Assembly (NCBI GenBank): GCA_039934635.1
Contig: JBDTLT010000053.1
Span: forward strand, 1 to 28,234
DNA length: 28,234 nucleotides
Reading direction: 5' to 3'
Source of the DNA: DATLFA01 sp039934635
GTDB lineage: Bacteria > Actinomycetota > Acidimicrobiia > Acidimicrobiales > WLNW01
Positions within the stretch are counted from its first letter, which is position 1; each line of letters starts with the position of its first letter. The notes under the pieces are model-generated. The model was not told where the DNA came from and did not search any database. It was given only the letters and a program-made list of their open reading frames with translations. Positions 14,717 to 22,072 of this stretch are shown piece after piece. The position numbers and the translations under genes were made by a program.

Positions 14717-15394
14717 CTAGGCGAGGTCGACGGAGCCGCGTTCGTGGCGGGTGCGGGGGACCGCCTCATCGGCGGACACCCACGCCGCGCCGTCGAAGCG
14801 GCGGATGATGCGGGCGGGCGCGCCGGCGACGATGCAGCGCGCCGGCACCTGGCCCGAGACGATGCTGCCCGCGGCGACCACCACGTGTTCGCCGAGCACG
14901 GTGCCCGGCAACACGACGCTGTTGGTACCGATCCAACTGTTGGCGCCGATCGACACCGGCCGCGACGCCTGTAGTTGGTGTCCGATCGGTTGGTCGAATC
15001 GCTCGTAGCCATGGTTTATGTCGGTGATGTAGACGCGCGGTCCGGTGTAGACGTTGGCGCCGATGGTGATGCCGGCGAGCGCGACGATGCCGTTGTGCGC
15101 GCCGATGCTGCATCCCTCACCGATGACGATGGTCGGGTCATTGGCTTCGCTCTGTTGCGGGCTCAGCCCGACCGCCATCGACACGTACGGGCCGATGAGC
15201 GCGCCATCGCCGATGCGCATCCAACGCTCGCCGTAGAGGGCGGTCACCGGAAAGCAGATCGCCGCGCCCTTGCCGAAAGAGCCGAACTGTTTGCTACGCG
15301 GATGCGACAGCGAAATCTTGCCGTGATGCTCGGCCCAGCGCCACGTGGCATCGATCGCTCGCGCAAACAGCCGGCTCGCCCGAGGAGAACGCAC
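14717..15394 (-). CDS. Hexapeptide-repeat (left-handed beta-helix) acyltransferase
   Basis: This 225-residue protein contains imperfect hexapeptide turns of the left-handed beta-helix, for example IVIGEGCSIGAHNGIVALAGITIGANVYTGP (89-119) and VSIGANSWIGTNSVVLPGTVLGEHVVVAAGSIVSG (147-181), ending GAPARIIR. The candidate catalytic His128 lies in TDINHGYE, as in WbbJ/NodL-type O-acetyltransferases. It probably transfers acetyl or another acyl group to a sugar or a small hydroxylated acceptor. The GTG start at 15394 has no strong Shine-Dalgarno. It lies 33 nt behind the molybdenum dehydrogenase gene on the same strand and may share its transcript, though no metabolic link is evident. Confidence 0.9.
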   Translation of the reverse strand: MRSPRASRLFARAIDATWRWAEHHGKISLSHPRSKQFGSFGKGAAICFPVTALYGERWMRIGDGALIGPYVSMAVGLSPQQSEANDPTIVIGEGCSIGAHNGIVALAGITIGANVYTGPRVYITDINHGYERFDQPIGHQLQASRPVSIGANSWIGTNSVVLPGTVLGEHVVVAAGSIVSGQVPARCIVAGAPARIIRRFDGAAWVSADEAVPRTRHERGSVDLA

Positions 15395-15427
15395 CAGCGG
15401 AACGTACTACCCGCCGCCGGGACCGTC

Positions 15428-17764
15428 TCAGATCGTGCCGATCAACTCGAGAATGCGCGACGGTGGCAGGTACTGGTCGGTGATCGTCACGGCGAACGGT
15501 GCGAGCGCGTCTTCGATGGCGTTGGTCAACGCCGCCGGTGCACCGACCGCGCCGCCTTCGCCGACACCGCGATGGTCGACCGGCTCTTCGGGCGGCGACT
15601 CGAGATGGTCGCATTCGATCGTCGGCATCTCGACCGCGCCAGGGATCAGGTAGTCCATGAAGGTGGTCGTGAGGAACTGCCCGTCGCCGTCGTACACGAC
15701 GCGCTCGAACAACACATTGCCGATGCCTTGCACGATGCCGCCCCGCACCTGGCCTTCGACGATCGCAGGATTGATCATCTCGCCGCAGTCTTCGGCGCTG
15801 AAGTAGCGCAGGATCTGCACTTCGCCCGTCGCCACATCGACTTCGACCCAGCAACAGTGCGTGGCCTGGGCCCAGCCGCCGTCGGGAATGCCGAAGTCGT
15901 AGCTGCACTCGAAGCCCGGGCTCATGTCGGGCGGGAGCGAACCGGTGGCCGTGTAGCCGGTGGCGGCGATCGTCGCGAGGGGCACGGCGCTGGCGGGCAC
16001 ACCGCGCACCATGACTTCGCCGTCGGCGAGCACGACATCCGCGACCGCGACCTCTTTCATGTGCGCGTAGATGCGCGCCACGCGGTCGCGCACTTCGCGG
16101 GCGGCGCCGATGACCGCGCCGCTGCCGAGGCGTGCGGCGCGGCTGCCGCCCGTGCCGACGAGGTTGAACGGCGTCCGCGCGGTATCGCCGGCAACGACTC
16201 GCACCTTGTCGAGGCTGACGCCGAGTTGGTCGGCGGCCAACTGCCCAAGGGTCGTCTGGTGCGATTGCCCGTGCGGCATCTGCGACGTGAAGACGGTGAG
16301 CGTGCCGTCGGGCTCGAGCCGGGCGACGGCTCGTTGCGCCGAACGGGGCGACGCCGAAGCCCCCATCGCCGCGGAGAAGTTGGGCGGGCCCGGCGCGTGC
16401 TCCATGAACGTGGCCATCCCGAAGCCGAGGTAACGACCTTCGCCGCGCAAGCGTTGTTGCTCGGCCCGAAATGCCTCGATGTCGACGTACTCGAGGGCGC
16501 GCTCGTGTGTTTCGTACGCGGTCAGGTTGCTGATCGTCGGGCCCGTGACCATCTCGGTGGGGAGATCGGCTTTGGTGAGCAAGTTGCGCCGCCGGATCAC
16601 ATGCGGCTCGACACCGACCGCGCGTGCGACCAGCTGCAGCAGCCGTTCGCGCACCCAGGTCTCGGCGGCCCACGGTCCTCGGTACGCCACGACGGTTGCC
16701 TTGTTGGTGGCCACGACCGTGGATTCGAAGCGGAAGTTGCGGATGCGATATGCGTTGGGGAACACGATGCGCACGAGTGAGCTGTAGGCCGTCGTCGGCA
16801 GCGTGGTCAGCTGGTAGGAGCCCTGATCGGTGAACATGTGCAGCCGGGCGCCGAGGATCGTGCCCTCGGCGTCGACCGCGATCTCGGCCTCGAGTTGCTC
16901 GTCGCGCGCGTGGCCCGCGGTCATCAAGTTCTCGACGCGGTCCTCGATCCACTTCACCGGCCGGCCGAGCATGAACGACGCAGCGGCGACCGCGACGTCC
17001 TCGCGACTGATGTAGGCCTTTTGCCCGAACGAGCCGCCGATGTCGCGACAGATCACCCGCACCTTGTGCGCGTCGATCGACAGCAATTGCGCGAGGTGCA
17101 CGCGTAGCGCGTGCGGATTTTGGTGTGCGGCGTGGAACATGAGCTCGCCTGTTGCCGGCCGGTAGTCGGCGATGGCGGCGCGTGACTCCATGGGAGCGTT
17201 GGTCATGCGCGAGAGGCGGAACGTGTGCGCGATCACGTGGGTCGCGGCGGCGAACGCGTCGTCGACGGCGCCATACTCCCAAGTCTCGTTGTACAACTTG
17301 TTGGTCGCCGCGCTCTCGAAGACCGCCGGCTTGCTGGCATCGAGTGCATCCGTGATCGAGACGATGGGCTCGAGCGGCGAGTAGGTGGCTTCGATCAATT
17401 CGCACGCGTCTTCGGCGATGGCGCGTGAGCTCGCGACGACGATCGCGACCGGGTCACCGACGAAACGCACCCGATCGGACGCCAACGGACCGTAGGGCGG
17501 AGTGTGATGGCCCTTCGGCCCGATCGGCTGCATGACGCCGACACGATCGGCGAACTCGGCGGCGGTCATGACGGCCACCACCCCCGGCAACGCGCGCGCA
17601 CCCGAGACATCGATCGACTCGAGGCTTGCGTGCGCGTGCGGGCTGCGACAGAACGCCGCATGGAGCATGCCCGGAACGTGCATGTCATCGACGTAGGTGC
17701 CGCGCCCAGTGAGGATGCGCGGATCCTCGACCCGGCGCACTCGCGCCCCGACCAACTTGCTCAC
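15428..17764 (-). CDS. Xanthine dehydrogenase/CO dehydrogenase-family molybdopterin-binding large subunit
   Basis: This 778-residue protein is of the aldehyde oxidase/xanthine dehydrogenase large-subunit family: an N-terminal a/b-hammerhead region (RRVEDPRILTGRGTYVDD, 11-27), the molybdopterin domain with GGSFGQK (243-249), VVAYRGPW (358-365) and GTGGSRAAR, and the active-site Glu736 in GVGEGGAVG near the C-terminus. The AYRGPW loop lacks the Cys of form I CO dehydrogenase (AYxCSFR), so it is not CoxL; a hydroxylase for an organic substrate is likelier. The usual FAD and 2Fe-2S subunit genes are absent from the window, so partners must be elsewhere or were lost. The full length is present. 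The start ATG 17764 matches the family. The gene at 17832 is divergent across 67 bp; the acyltransferase lies downstream. Confidence 0.93.
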   Translation of the reverse strand: MSKLVGARVRRVEDPRILTGRGTYVDDMHVPGMLHAAFCRSPHAHASLESIDVSGARALPGVVAVMTAAEFADRVGVMQPIGPKGHHTPPYGPLASDRVRFVGDPVAIVVASSRAIAEDACELIEATYSPLEPIVSITDALDASKPAVFESAATNKLYNETWEYGAVDDAFAAATHVIAHTFRLSRMTNAPMESRAAIADYRPATGELMFHAAHQNPHALRVHLAQLLSIDAHKVRVICRDIGGSFGQKAYISREDVAVAAASFMLGRPVKWIEDRVENLMTAGHARDEQLEAEIAVDAEGTILGARLHMFTDQGSYQLTTLPTTAYSSLVRIVFPNAYRIRNFRFESTVVATNKATVVAYRGPWAAETWVRERLLQLVARAVGVEPHVIRRRNLLTKADLPTEMVTGPTISNLTAYETHERALEYVDIEAFRAEQQRLRGEGRYLGFGMATFMEHAPGPPNFSAAMGASASPRSAQRAVARLEPDGTLTVFTSQMPHGQSHQTTLGQLAADQLGVSLDKVRVVAGDTARTPFNLVGTGGSRAARLGSGAVIGAAREVRDRVARIYAHMKEVAVADVVLADGEVMVRGVPASAVPLATIAATGYTATGSLPPDMSPGFECSYDFGIPDGGWAQATHCCWVEVDVATGEVQILRYFSAEDCGEMINPAIVEGQVRGGIVQGIGNVLFERVVYDGDGQFLTTTFMDYLIPGAVEMPTIECDHLESPPEEPVDHRGVGEGGAVGAPAALTNAIEDALAPFAVTITDQYLPPSRILELIGTI

Positions 17765-17831
17765 GTCGCGCTCCCTCTTGCCTCCGTCGGGAAGGCGTCA
17801 CGCAAGATAGTGTCTCGCCGGGAGGTCGATC

Positions 17832-18530
17832 ATGCTCGGCTACGCGCCTCGTTGCGTCTTCATGGTGTTCGCCAATCCACCGGCGGACCGTGTCGAAGAA
17901 TTGCATCATTGGTACCAGGTGGTTCACGGCCCCGATGCGTTGGACAACGGCTCGTTCAATGCGTTACGGCGCTATCGGTGCGTCTCCGACCCCGCCGCCC
18001 CGATGTTGGCTCTGTGGGAAGGCGAATGGACGAGCGACAAAGAGGCCTGGGACTACATCGCGCCCCGAGCGCGTGAGCTGCACGATTCGGGCCGCATCGG
18101 CGACATCCCGAGCGCCGACTGGGCATCGATGACCTTCTCGTCGGACCCTCCGTGCAAACCCCTCGACGTGCAGCCCCAACGTTCGATGACCATGGTGCAG
18201 AGCGACTGGTATCACCCGGTGCGCGAGCAGTCGTTGGCCGAGTGGGTGCACGAGACCGGACTCGATGCCGATCAAGTCGGTGGGCCGTGGCACGCGCGCT
18301 ACTTCTACAGCGCGGACCCGCTCGTCGAGGCCGGCCTGCACGCGGCGTTCTTCGAGAGCAACTATGACGTCGATGAAGTCGCCGACATGTGGTCCTCGGT
18401 CGGCGCTCCGGGTCCGTCGCCCACACGGCCGTTCAAAGGGCTCTTCGAGGAGCGCGGCCAAGATGGCCCCCCGCCGCCGCACGTGCCGGTCTACGTCTCG
18501 CACTGGGTGCCGATCGCCAACCTGCCCTGA
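17832..18530 (+). CDS. Conserved hypothetical protein, two DABB/EthD-like halves
   Basis: This 232-residue protein of unrecognised exact family shows an internal duplication. The first half (about 8-100) reads RCVFMVFANPPADRVEELHHWYQ, HGPDALDNGSFNALRRYR, then LALWEGEWTSDKEAW. The second (about 117-195) reads RSMTMVQSDWYHP, SLAEWVHETGLDADQVGGPWHARYFYS, then LHAAFFESNYDVDEVADMW. Each looks like strand, helix with W/H, strand, strand, helix, the ferredoxin-like dimeric alpha-beta barrel layout of EthD and related small-molecule enzymes. GGAGG at 17821-17825 fixes the ATG. It is divergent from the molybdenum dehydrogenase and convergent with the phosphotransferase, 2 nt apart. A role in degradation or detoxification is only a guess from fold and context. 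Confidence 0.8.
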   Translation: MLGYAPRCVFMVFANPPADRVEELHHWYQVVHGPDALDNGSFNALRRYRCVSDPAAPMLALWEGEWTSDKEAWDYIAPRARELHDSGRIGDIPSADWASMTFSSDPPCKPLDVQPQRSMTMVQSDWYHPVREQSLAEWVHETGLDADQVGGPWHARYFYSADPLVEAGLHAAFFESNYDVDEVADMWSSVGAPGPSPTRPFKGLFEERGQDGPPPPHVPVYVSHWVPIANLP

Positions 18531-18532
18531 GG

Positions 18533-19540
18533 TCAGACGCCCGACCGGCCTTCGGCGGAGCGGGGAACGATGTCCGCGAGTTGGCGAGCGGTCTCGACCA
18601 TCGTGCGCGCGAACTCGTGGAGGTCGGTCGCCGTCGCGCGAGTCTGATCCGCGAGCGAGCGCTGGTAGATGCCTTCGGTGAGCACGGCGAACTTGAAGCG
18701 GTACAGCACGTCGTAATACGTGAGGTCGACGACCGTGCGCCCTGATCGCGCGGAGTAGTGCGCGAGAAGCTCGTCGGGGCTGGGCCAACCGTCGCCCTGG
18801 CGACGCTCGGTCCACGTGCGCTTGAACCCGGCGACATCGAGCAAGGGGTCACCGATTGTGGCCGTCTCCCAATCGAGCAGCGCCGCGAGCGCCGGTGGGT
18901 GCTCCCGTGCGATGAGCATGTTGTTGCCGTTGACGTCGCCATGCATGATCGTCGGCGTCCATTCGGATGGCGGATTCGCTTCGAGCCACGAACCAATTTC
19001 GTCGATGCCGTCGAGTAGTTGCGCCGGATATGAGTAGTACTGCGTCAGCCACCGTGTCCGTTGCCGTTTGTGGAAGCCCTCGACGTGGCCGAGGTCGGCG
19101 AGGCCGCGTTGTCGCCAATCGACTGCATGCAGCGCGGCCATTGCATCGACGGCGGAGAACGACATCGCGCGCCGCGCCTCGGGCGTTGCCCATTCGCTCG
19201 GCAGCGGCTCGGTCGGCATGAATCCGTCGACGTAGGACATCACGTAGAAGACACACCCGAGCACGTCGCGGTCGTCACAGAGTGCGATCGGTGACGGATG
19301 GGGGACCGGTGTGCCCTCGAGCGCAGTGAGCAGACGGAACTCGCGCCGCATGCCGTCGTCGGCGCGGTCGAGGGCCACGGTGGCGGGACGGCGCAGCACC
19401 ACGCGAGAGCGCCCGTCGCTCACGAGATACGTGATGTTCGATCGGCCGGCGACGATGGTGCTGATATCGATCGTGGGCCCGGCCGTGACGCCGGCGCGGT
19501 CGAGCCACGCAGTCAGCGCCTCCTGCTCGGTGTCGTCCAT
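18533..19540 (-). CDS. APH/choline-kinase-fold phosphotransferase (ACAD10/11-like)
   Basis: This 335-residue protein kinase-like phosphotransferase has a nucleotide-binding N-lobe (about 23-110, GRSNITYLVSDGRSRVVLRRP), the catalytic motif HGDVNGNN (200-207) with Asp202 as base and Asn207 as metal ligand, and LLDWETATIGDPLLDVA (221-237) as the DFG-equivalent Asp223. Sequence texture (MRREFRLLTALEGTPVPHPSPIALCDD) resembles the phosphotransferase half of ACAD10/ACAD11, which phosphorylates 4-hydroxyacyl-CoAs, rather than antibiotic kinases. The start ATG 19540 comes one base after the stop of the SDR gene (TGA-G-ATG), so the two are translationally coupled. No acyl-CoA dehydrogenase is in the window. 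Substrate unknown. Confidence 0.9.
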   Translation of the reverse strand: MDDTEQEALTAWLDRAGVTAGPTIDISTIVAGRSNITYLVSDGRSRVVLRRPATVALDRADDGMRREFRLLTALEGTPVPHPSPIALCDDRDVLGCVFYVMSYVDGFMPTEPLPSEWATPEARRAMSFSAVDAMAALHAVDWRQRGLADLGHVEGFHKRQRTRWLTQYYSYPAQLLDGIDEIGSWLEANPPSEWTPTIMHGDVNGNNMLIAREHPPALAALLDWETATIGDPLLDVAGFKRTWTERRQGDGWPSPDELLAHYSARSGRTVVDLTYYDVLYRFKFAVLTEGIYQRSLADQTRATATDLHEFARTMVETARQLADIVPRSAEGRSGV

Positions 19541-19541
19541 C

Positions 19542-20381
19542 TCAGGCGGGCAGCGTGCCCATCTCGCGGGCGATGTCCTGCACCTGCAGATTGCCGCCGT
19601 TTGCGAACTTGCCGGGCGCTGCCGTGAGGATGTGGGCGATCGTGTCACCGACGATCTCGACGGGCGCGGCATGGCGGCGCACGAAGTCGAGCTTCTCGCC
19701 CGCCGCCATCACGCGTTCGGTGGCGACGGCACCGGGCTGCAGGTTGTACGCACGAAGGCCGTCTCGTTCGTGCTCGGCCAGTACCTGCGCGACGATGCGA
19801 TGGAACCCGGCCTTGGACACGCCATAGGTGAGCGCCCACCCACCTTCGCCGATGCGCGCCGGAGGTTTGGCATAGCCCGCCCCGCTGGTGACGTTGCCGA
19901 CGACCCCACTGCCGCGCTCGACCATGTGGCGCACGATCGGTTGCATCAACAACAGCTGCGCCGCGACGTTGCCGTACAGCCGTTTTTCGATCTCGTCGGC
20001 CGGTGTGTCGAGGAACAACCGCTCGCCCGCAGGCCCGACATAGATCGCGTTGTTGCACAGCACGTCGATGCGGCCGAGCGCATCGAGCGCGGCCGGTGCG
20101 CACGCCAACACTTGATTGCGATCGAGCAGATCGACGGCGATGGGGAATGCGCGCTGACCCAACGCCTCGATTGCGGCGGCGGTCGCGTCGAGCGAGCCGC
20201 TGACCAATTTCAACTCTGGAAGTGCTTCGGCCTCGGGGCGCCGCGCGGCATCGCCTTCGTGTTGCGTGCGGCCGGTGAACGCAACGTCGTAACCACGACG
20301 CGCGAGCCCCAACGCAACCTGCTTGCCGATGCCGCGCGTCGCCCCGGTGACCAGTGCGGTTCTTGCCGACGATGGGCTCAT
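19542..20381 (-). CDS. Short-chain dehydrogenase/reductase with intact catalytic residues
   Basis: This 279-residue SDR has TGATRGIG (12-19), CNNA (109-112), Asn138, Ser166 and the YGVSK motif (Tyr186, Lys190), a full catalytic set. Compared with classical SDRs it has an insertion of about 20 residues after the second strand (GDAARRPEAEALPELKLVSGS), so the cofactor preference is not obvious. The C-terminus (FANGGNLQVQDIAREMGTLPA) is slightly extended. It probably oxidises or reduces a hydroxyl/keto group on a CoA-linked or terpenoid substrate (inference). It is first in a coupled pair with the phosphotransferase, and begins 26 nt after the end of the beta-helix gene on the same strand. The open frame extends upstream within that gene but the Met at 20381 gives the family N-terminus. 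Confidence 0.9.
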   Translation of the reverse strand: MSPSSARTALVTGATRGIGKQVALGLARRGYDVAFTGRTQHEGDAARRPEAEALPELKLVSGSLDATAAAIEALGQRAFPIAVDLLDRNQVLACAPAALDALGRIDVLCNNAIYVGPAGERLFLDTPADEIEKRLYGNVAAQLLLMQPIVRHMVERGSGVVGNVTSGAGYAKPPARIGEGGWALTYGVSKAGFHRIVAQVLAEHERDGLRAYNLQPGAVATERVMAAGEKLDFVRRHAAPVEIVGDTIAHILTAAPGKFANGGNLQVQDIAREMGTLPA

Positions 20382-20407
20382 GGCCGGCAAGTTAGCTGCT
20401 CGCCGAA

Positions 20408-21862
20408 CTATGCCGCTTCGAAGGCCCCGACATCGGGACGGGCATCGCGCAGCACGCCGCGGATGTCGGTGGCGGGCGCCGATACGGTGCTGCCACCGTC
20501 GATGGCAGGGCTGTTCGCCGCCGGCGTGTAGTCGGGATTGACCGAGACCGACGTGAGCTGATCCCCGCTGCCGACCTGGGTGGGCGACACGTTGCCGACG
20601 TAGACGTTGTGATCGAGTTGCACCTGCGCGTCCCAGACCACCACACCCGCTCCCGGGCGTGACGCCACGGTGAGGTTGTTGCGGTAGATGAGCGCCGTGC
20701 TCGAGCTGGCGGTGAGTTCTCCGCCATCGATGTCGGCATGGCGCAGGTTGTTGACGAGGGTGTTGTTGATCGCGAGGACGTTCTTCGCGTGGAAGACGTG
20801 CACACCGCGCCCGCCGTTCTCGTAGCACAGATTGTTCTGGACGAGCGTCGAGCCGGTGTACCCGTTGTCGTCGTTGTAGTCGATGATGATGCAGTTGCCG
20901 TCGGTGACCTTTTGTCCCGGTCCGGGCGGCGCGATGTTGGTGTTGTGGTGCACTCGGTTGCCCGAGATGTACATCGAGTAACCATCGCTGTTGTTCCCGC
21001 CGCCGATGTTGGCCGACAGGAAGAACGAGATGGCCGATGTCTGGTACGTGTTCCACTTCGATGCGCCGTAAACCTCGTTGCCCTCGATGCGCACGTGGTT
21101 CGACTCGATGCTGCAGATGCCACATCCACCGGTGTCGTGGACGATGTTGCCGATCACCTTCACATGGTGCGACGTTTTGACCTCTACGCCGTCGGTCATC
21201 TGCTGATCGGTCAACGCCGTGCCTTTGATCTCGAGGCCGCGGATCTCGACGTAGGAGGAGTTCAAGACATAGAAGCCCTGCCAGAACGAGTTGAGCTGTA
21301 TCACCGGTCGCTCGCCCGCGTAGGCCGCGATCGTGGTCCACAAGCTGGCGTTGCCGTTCTTGTTCTCGATGTTGAACTGTTCGTTGGCGACGGCGGTGTA
21401 GTTGCCGCCACGTACCAACAGCGTGTCGCCCGCCTTTAGACGAGCGATCGACTCACTCAAGGACTTCCACGGCGCGGCGATGGTTCCGGCCGCGGCATCG
21501 TTCCCGTTGGTGGCGACGTAGTACGTCGCGCCACTCGTCGGCGGGCGTGTGGTCGTCGTCGTCGTCGTTGTCGTAGTCGGCGGCCGCGTCGTCGACGTCG
21601 TAGTGGTGGTCGTAGTCGTGGCCCGCGTCGTGGTCGTCGTCGGCCGGGTCGTAGTCGTGGTCGTCGTCGGCCGGGTCGTAGTCGTGGTCGTCGTGTGCGG
21701 TGGGCGTTTGGAGGCGGATACCTGGACCCGCTTGGCCCCCCGACCACTGGTCTGCGCCCAACCGACGCCGGCGGTACCGAGCACGAGAGTCATGGCCACC
21801 ACGGCGGCGATGACCCTCGTTCGCCGGCTTCCCAGCCGGCGGCGGATGCGGTTCGTGTCCAT
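20408..21862 (-). CDS. Secreted right-handed beta-helix protein with Thr-rich linker
   Basis: This 484-residue exported protein has a basic start, a hydrophobic core and a likely signal peptidase I site after GWA (about residue 36). Residues about 55-110 are a near-pure threonine linker broken by Arg-Pro, of a kind typical between the membrane or wall and a catalytic domain. From about 113, YYVATNGNDAAAGTIAAPWKSL and IARLKAGDTLLVRGGNY match the DUF1565/pectate-lyase-like beta-helix entry. Repeating strands with stacked Asn/His follow (VKVIGNIVHDT, VRIEGNEVYGAS, MYISGNRVHHN, VLAINNTLVNNL), and the end, IRGVLRDARPDVGAFEAA, is the usual cap. It may bind or cleave polysaccharide; no catalytic lysine can be assigned. 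The ATG at 21862 has AGAGGA upstream. Confidence 0.9.
   Translation of the reverse strand: MDTNRIRRRLGSRRTRVIAAVVAMTLVLGTAGVGWAQTSGRGAKRVQVSASKRPPHTTTTTTTRPTTTTTTTRPTTTTTRATTTTTTTTSTTRPPTTTTTTTTTTRPPTSGATYYVATNGNDAAAGTIAAPWKSLSESIARLKAGDTLLVRGGNYTAVANEQFNIENKNGNASLWTTIAAYAGERPVIQLNSFWQGFYVLNSSYVEIRGLEIKGTALTDQQMTDGVEVKTSHHVKVIGNIVHDTGGCGICSIESNHVRIEGNEVYGASKWNTYQTSAISFFLSANIGGGNNSDGYSMYISGNRVHHNTNIAPPGPGQKVTDGNCIIIDYNDDNGYTGSTLVQNNLCYENGGRGVHVFHAKNVLAINNTLVNNLRHADIDGGELTASSSTALIYRNNLTVASRPGAGVVVWDAQVQLDHNVYVGNVSPTQVGSGDQLTSVSVNPDYTPAANSPAIDGGSTVSAPATDIRGVLRDARPDVGAFEAA
21641..21694. repeat. Exact 27-bp tandem duplication in the Thr-rich linker
   Basis: Positions 21641-21667 and 21668-21694 are identical head-to-tail copies. 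The unit is nine codons long on the minus strand, so it adds a block of Thr with one Arg-Pro without breaking the frame. Adjacent linker DNA (21549-21640) is made of similar but less exact ACG/ACC-type codon runs. Length variation between strains would be expected here. Confidence 0.9.
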
Positions 21863-21904
21863 GTGCGAGTCCTCTCGGCGCCGCCCGCGCATGGGCCTCT
21901 TCGT

Positions 21905-21926
21905 GTTCTGGCGGTAACAGAACTGT
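21905..21926. promoter_or_regulatory. Overlapping inverted repeats in the divergent promoter region
   Basis: GTTCTG (21905-21910) and CAGAAC (21918-21923) form 6-bp arms around 7 bp. The 10-bp palindrome ACAGAACTGT (21917-21926) overlaps the right arm. They lie in the AT-richest part of the 210-bp gap between the beta-helix gene and the CoA ligase at 22073, next to TGTAATAACTATCG, a plausible -10 region. Regulator unknown. Confidence 0.35.
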
Positions 21927-22072
21927 AATAACTATCGTCCATCCCGTCGTCTACTTGAGGAAATACGCCCAAAAGGATGGGACTGCCGCCACGGCTCGTA
22001 GTCGCGCCGTCACGAATACGTAACATTCACCGGGAATCTGCGGTCGCGGGGGACCGCGGCAATGATGGTCCC

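Noticed and set aside
15294..17405. 703-codon open frame on the minus strand
   Set aside because: Out-of-frame reading of the molybdenum dehydrogenase; Arg-rich and without motifs.
15428..17764. Form I carbon monoxide dehydrogenase (coxL)
   Set aside because: The diagnostic AYxCSFR loop is absent (AYRGPW instead) and coxM/coxS are not adjacent.
18533..19540. Aminoglycoside resistance kinase
   Set aside because: Shares only the general APH fold; surrounding sequence and SDR coupling fit ACAD10/11-type metabolic kinases better.
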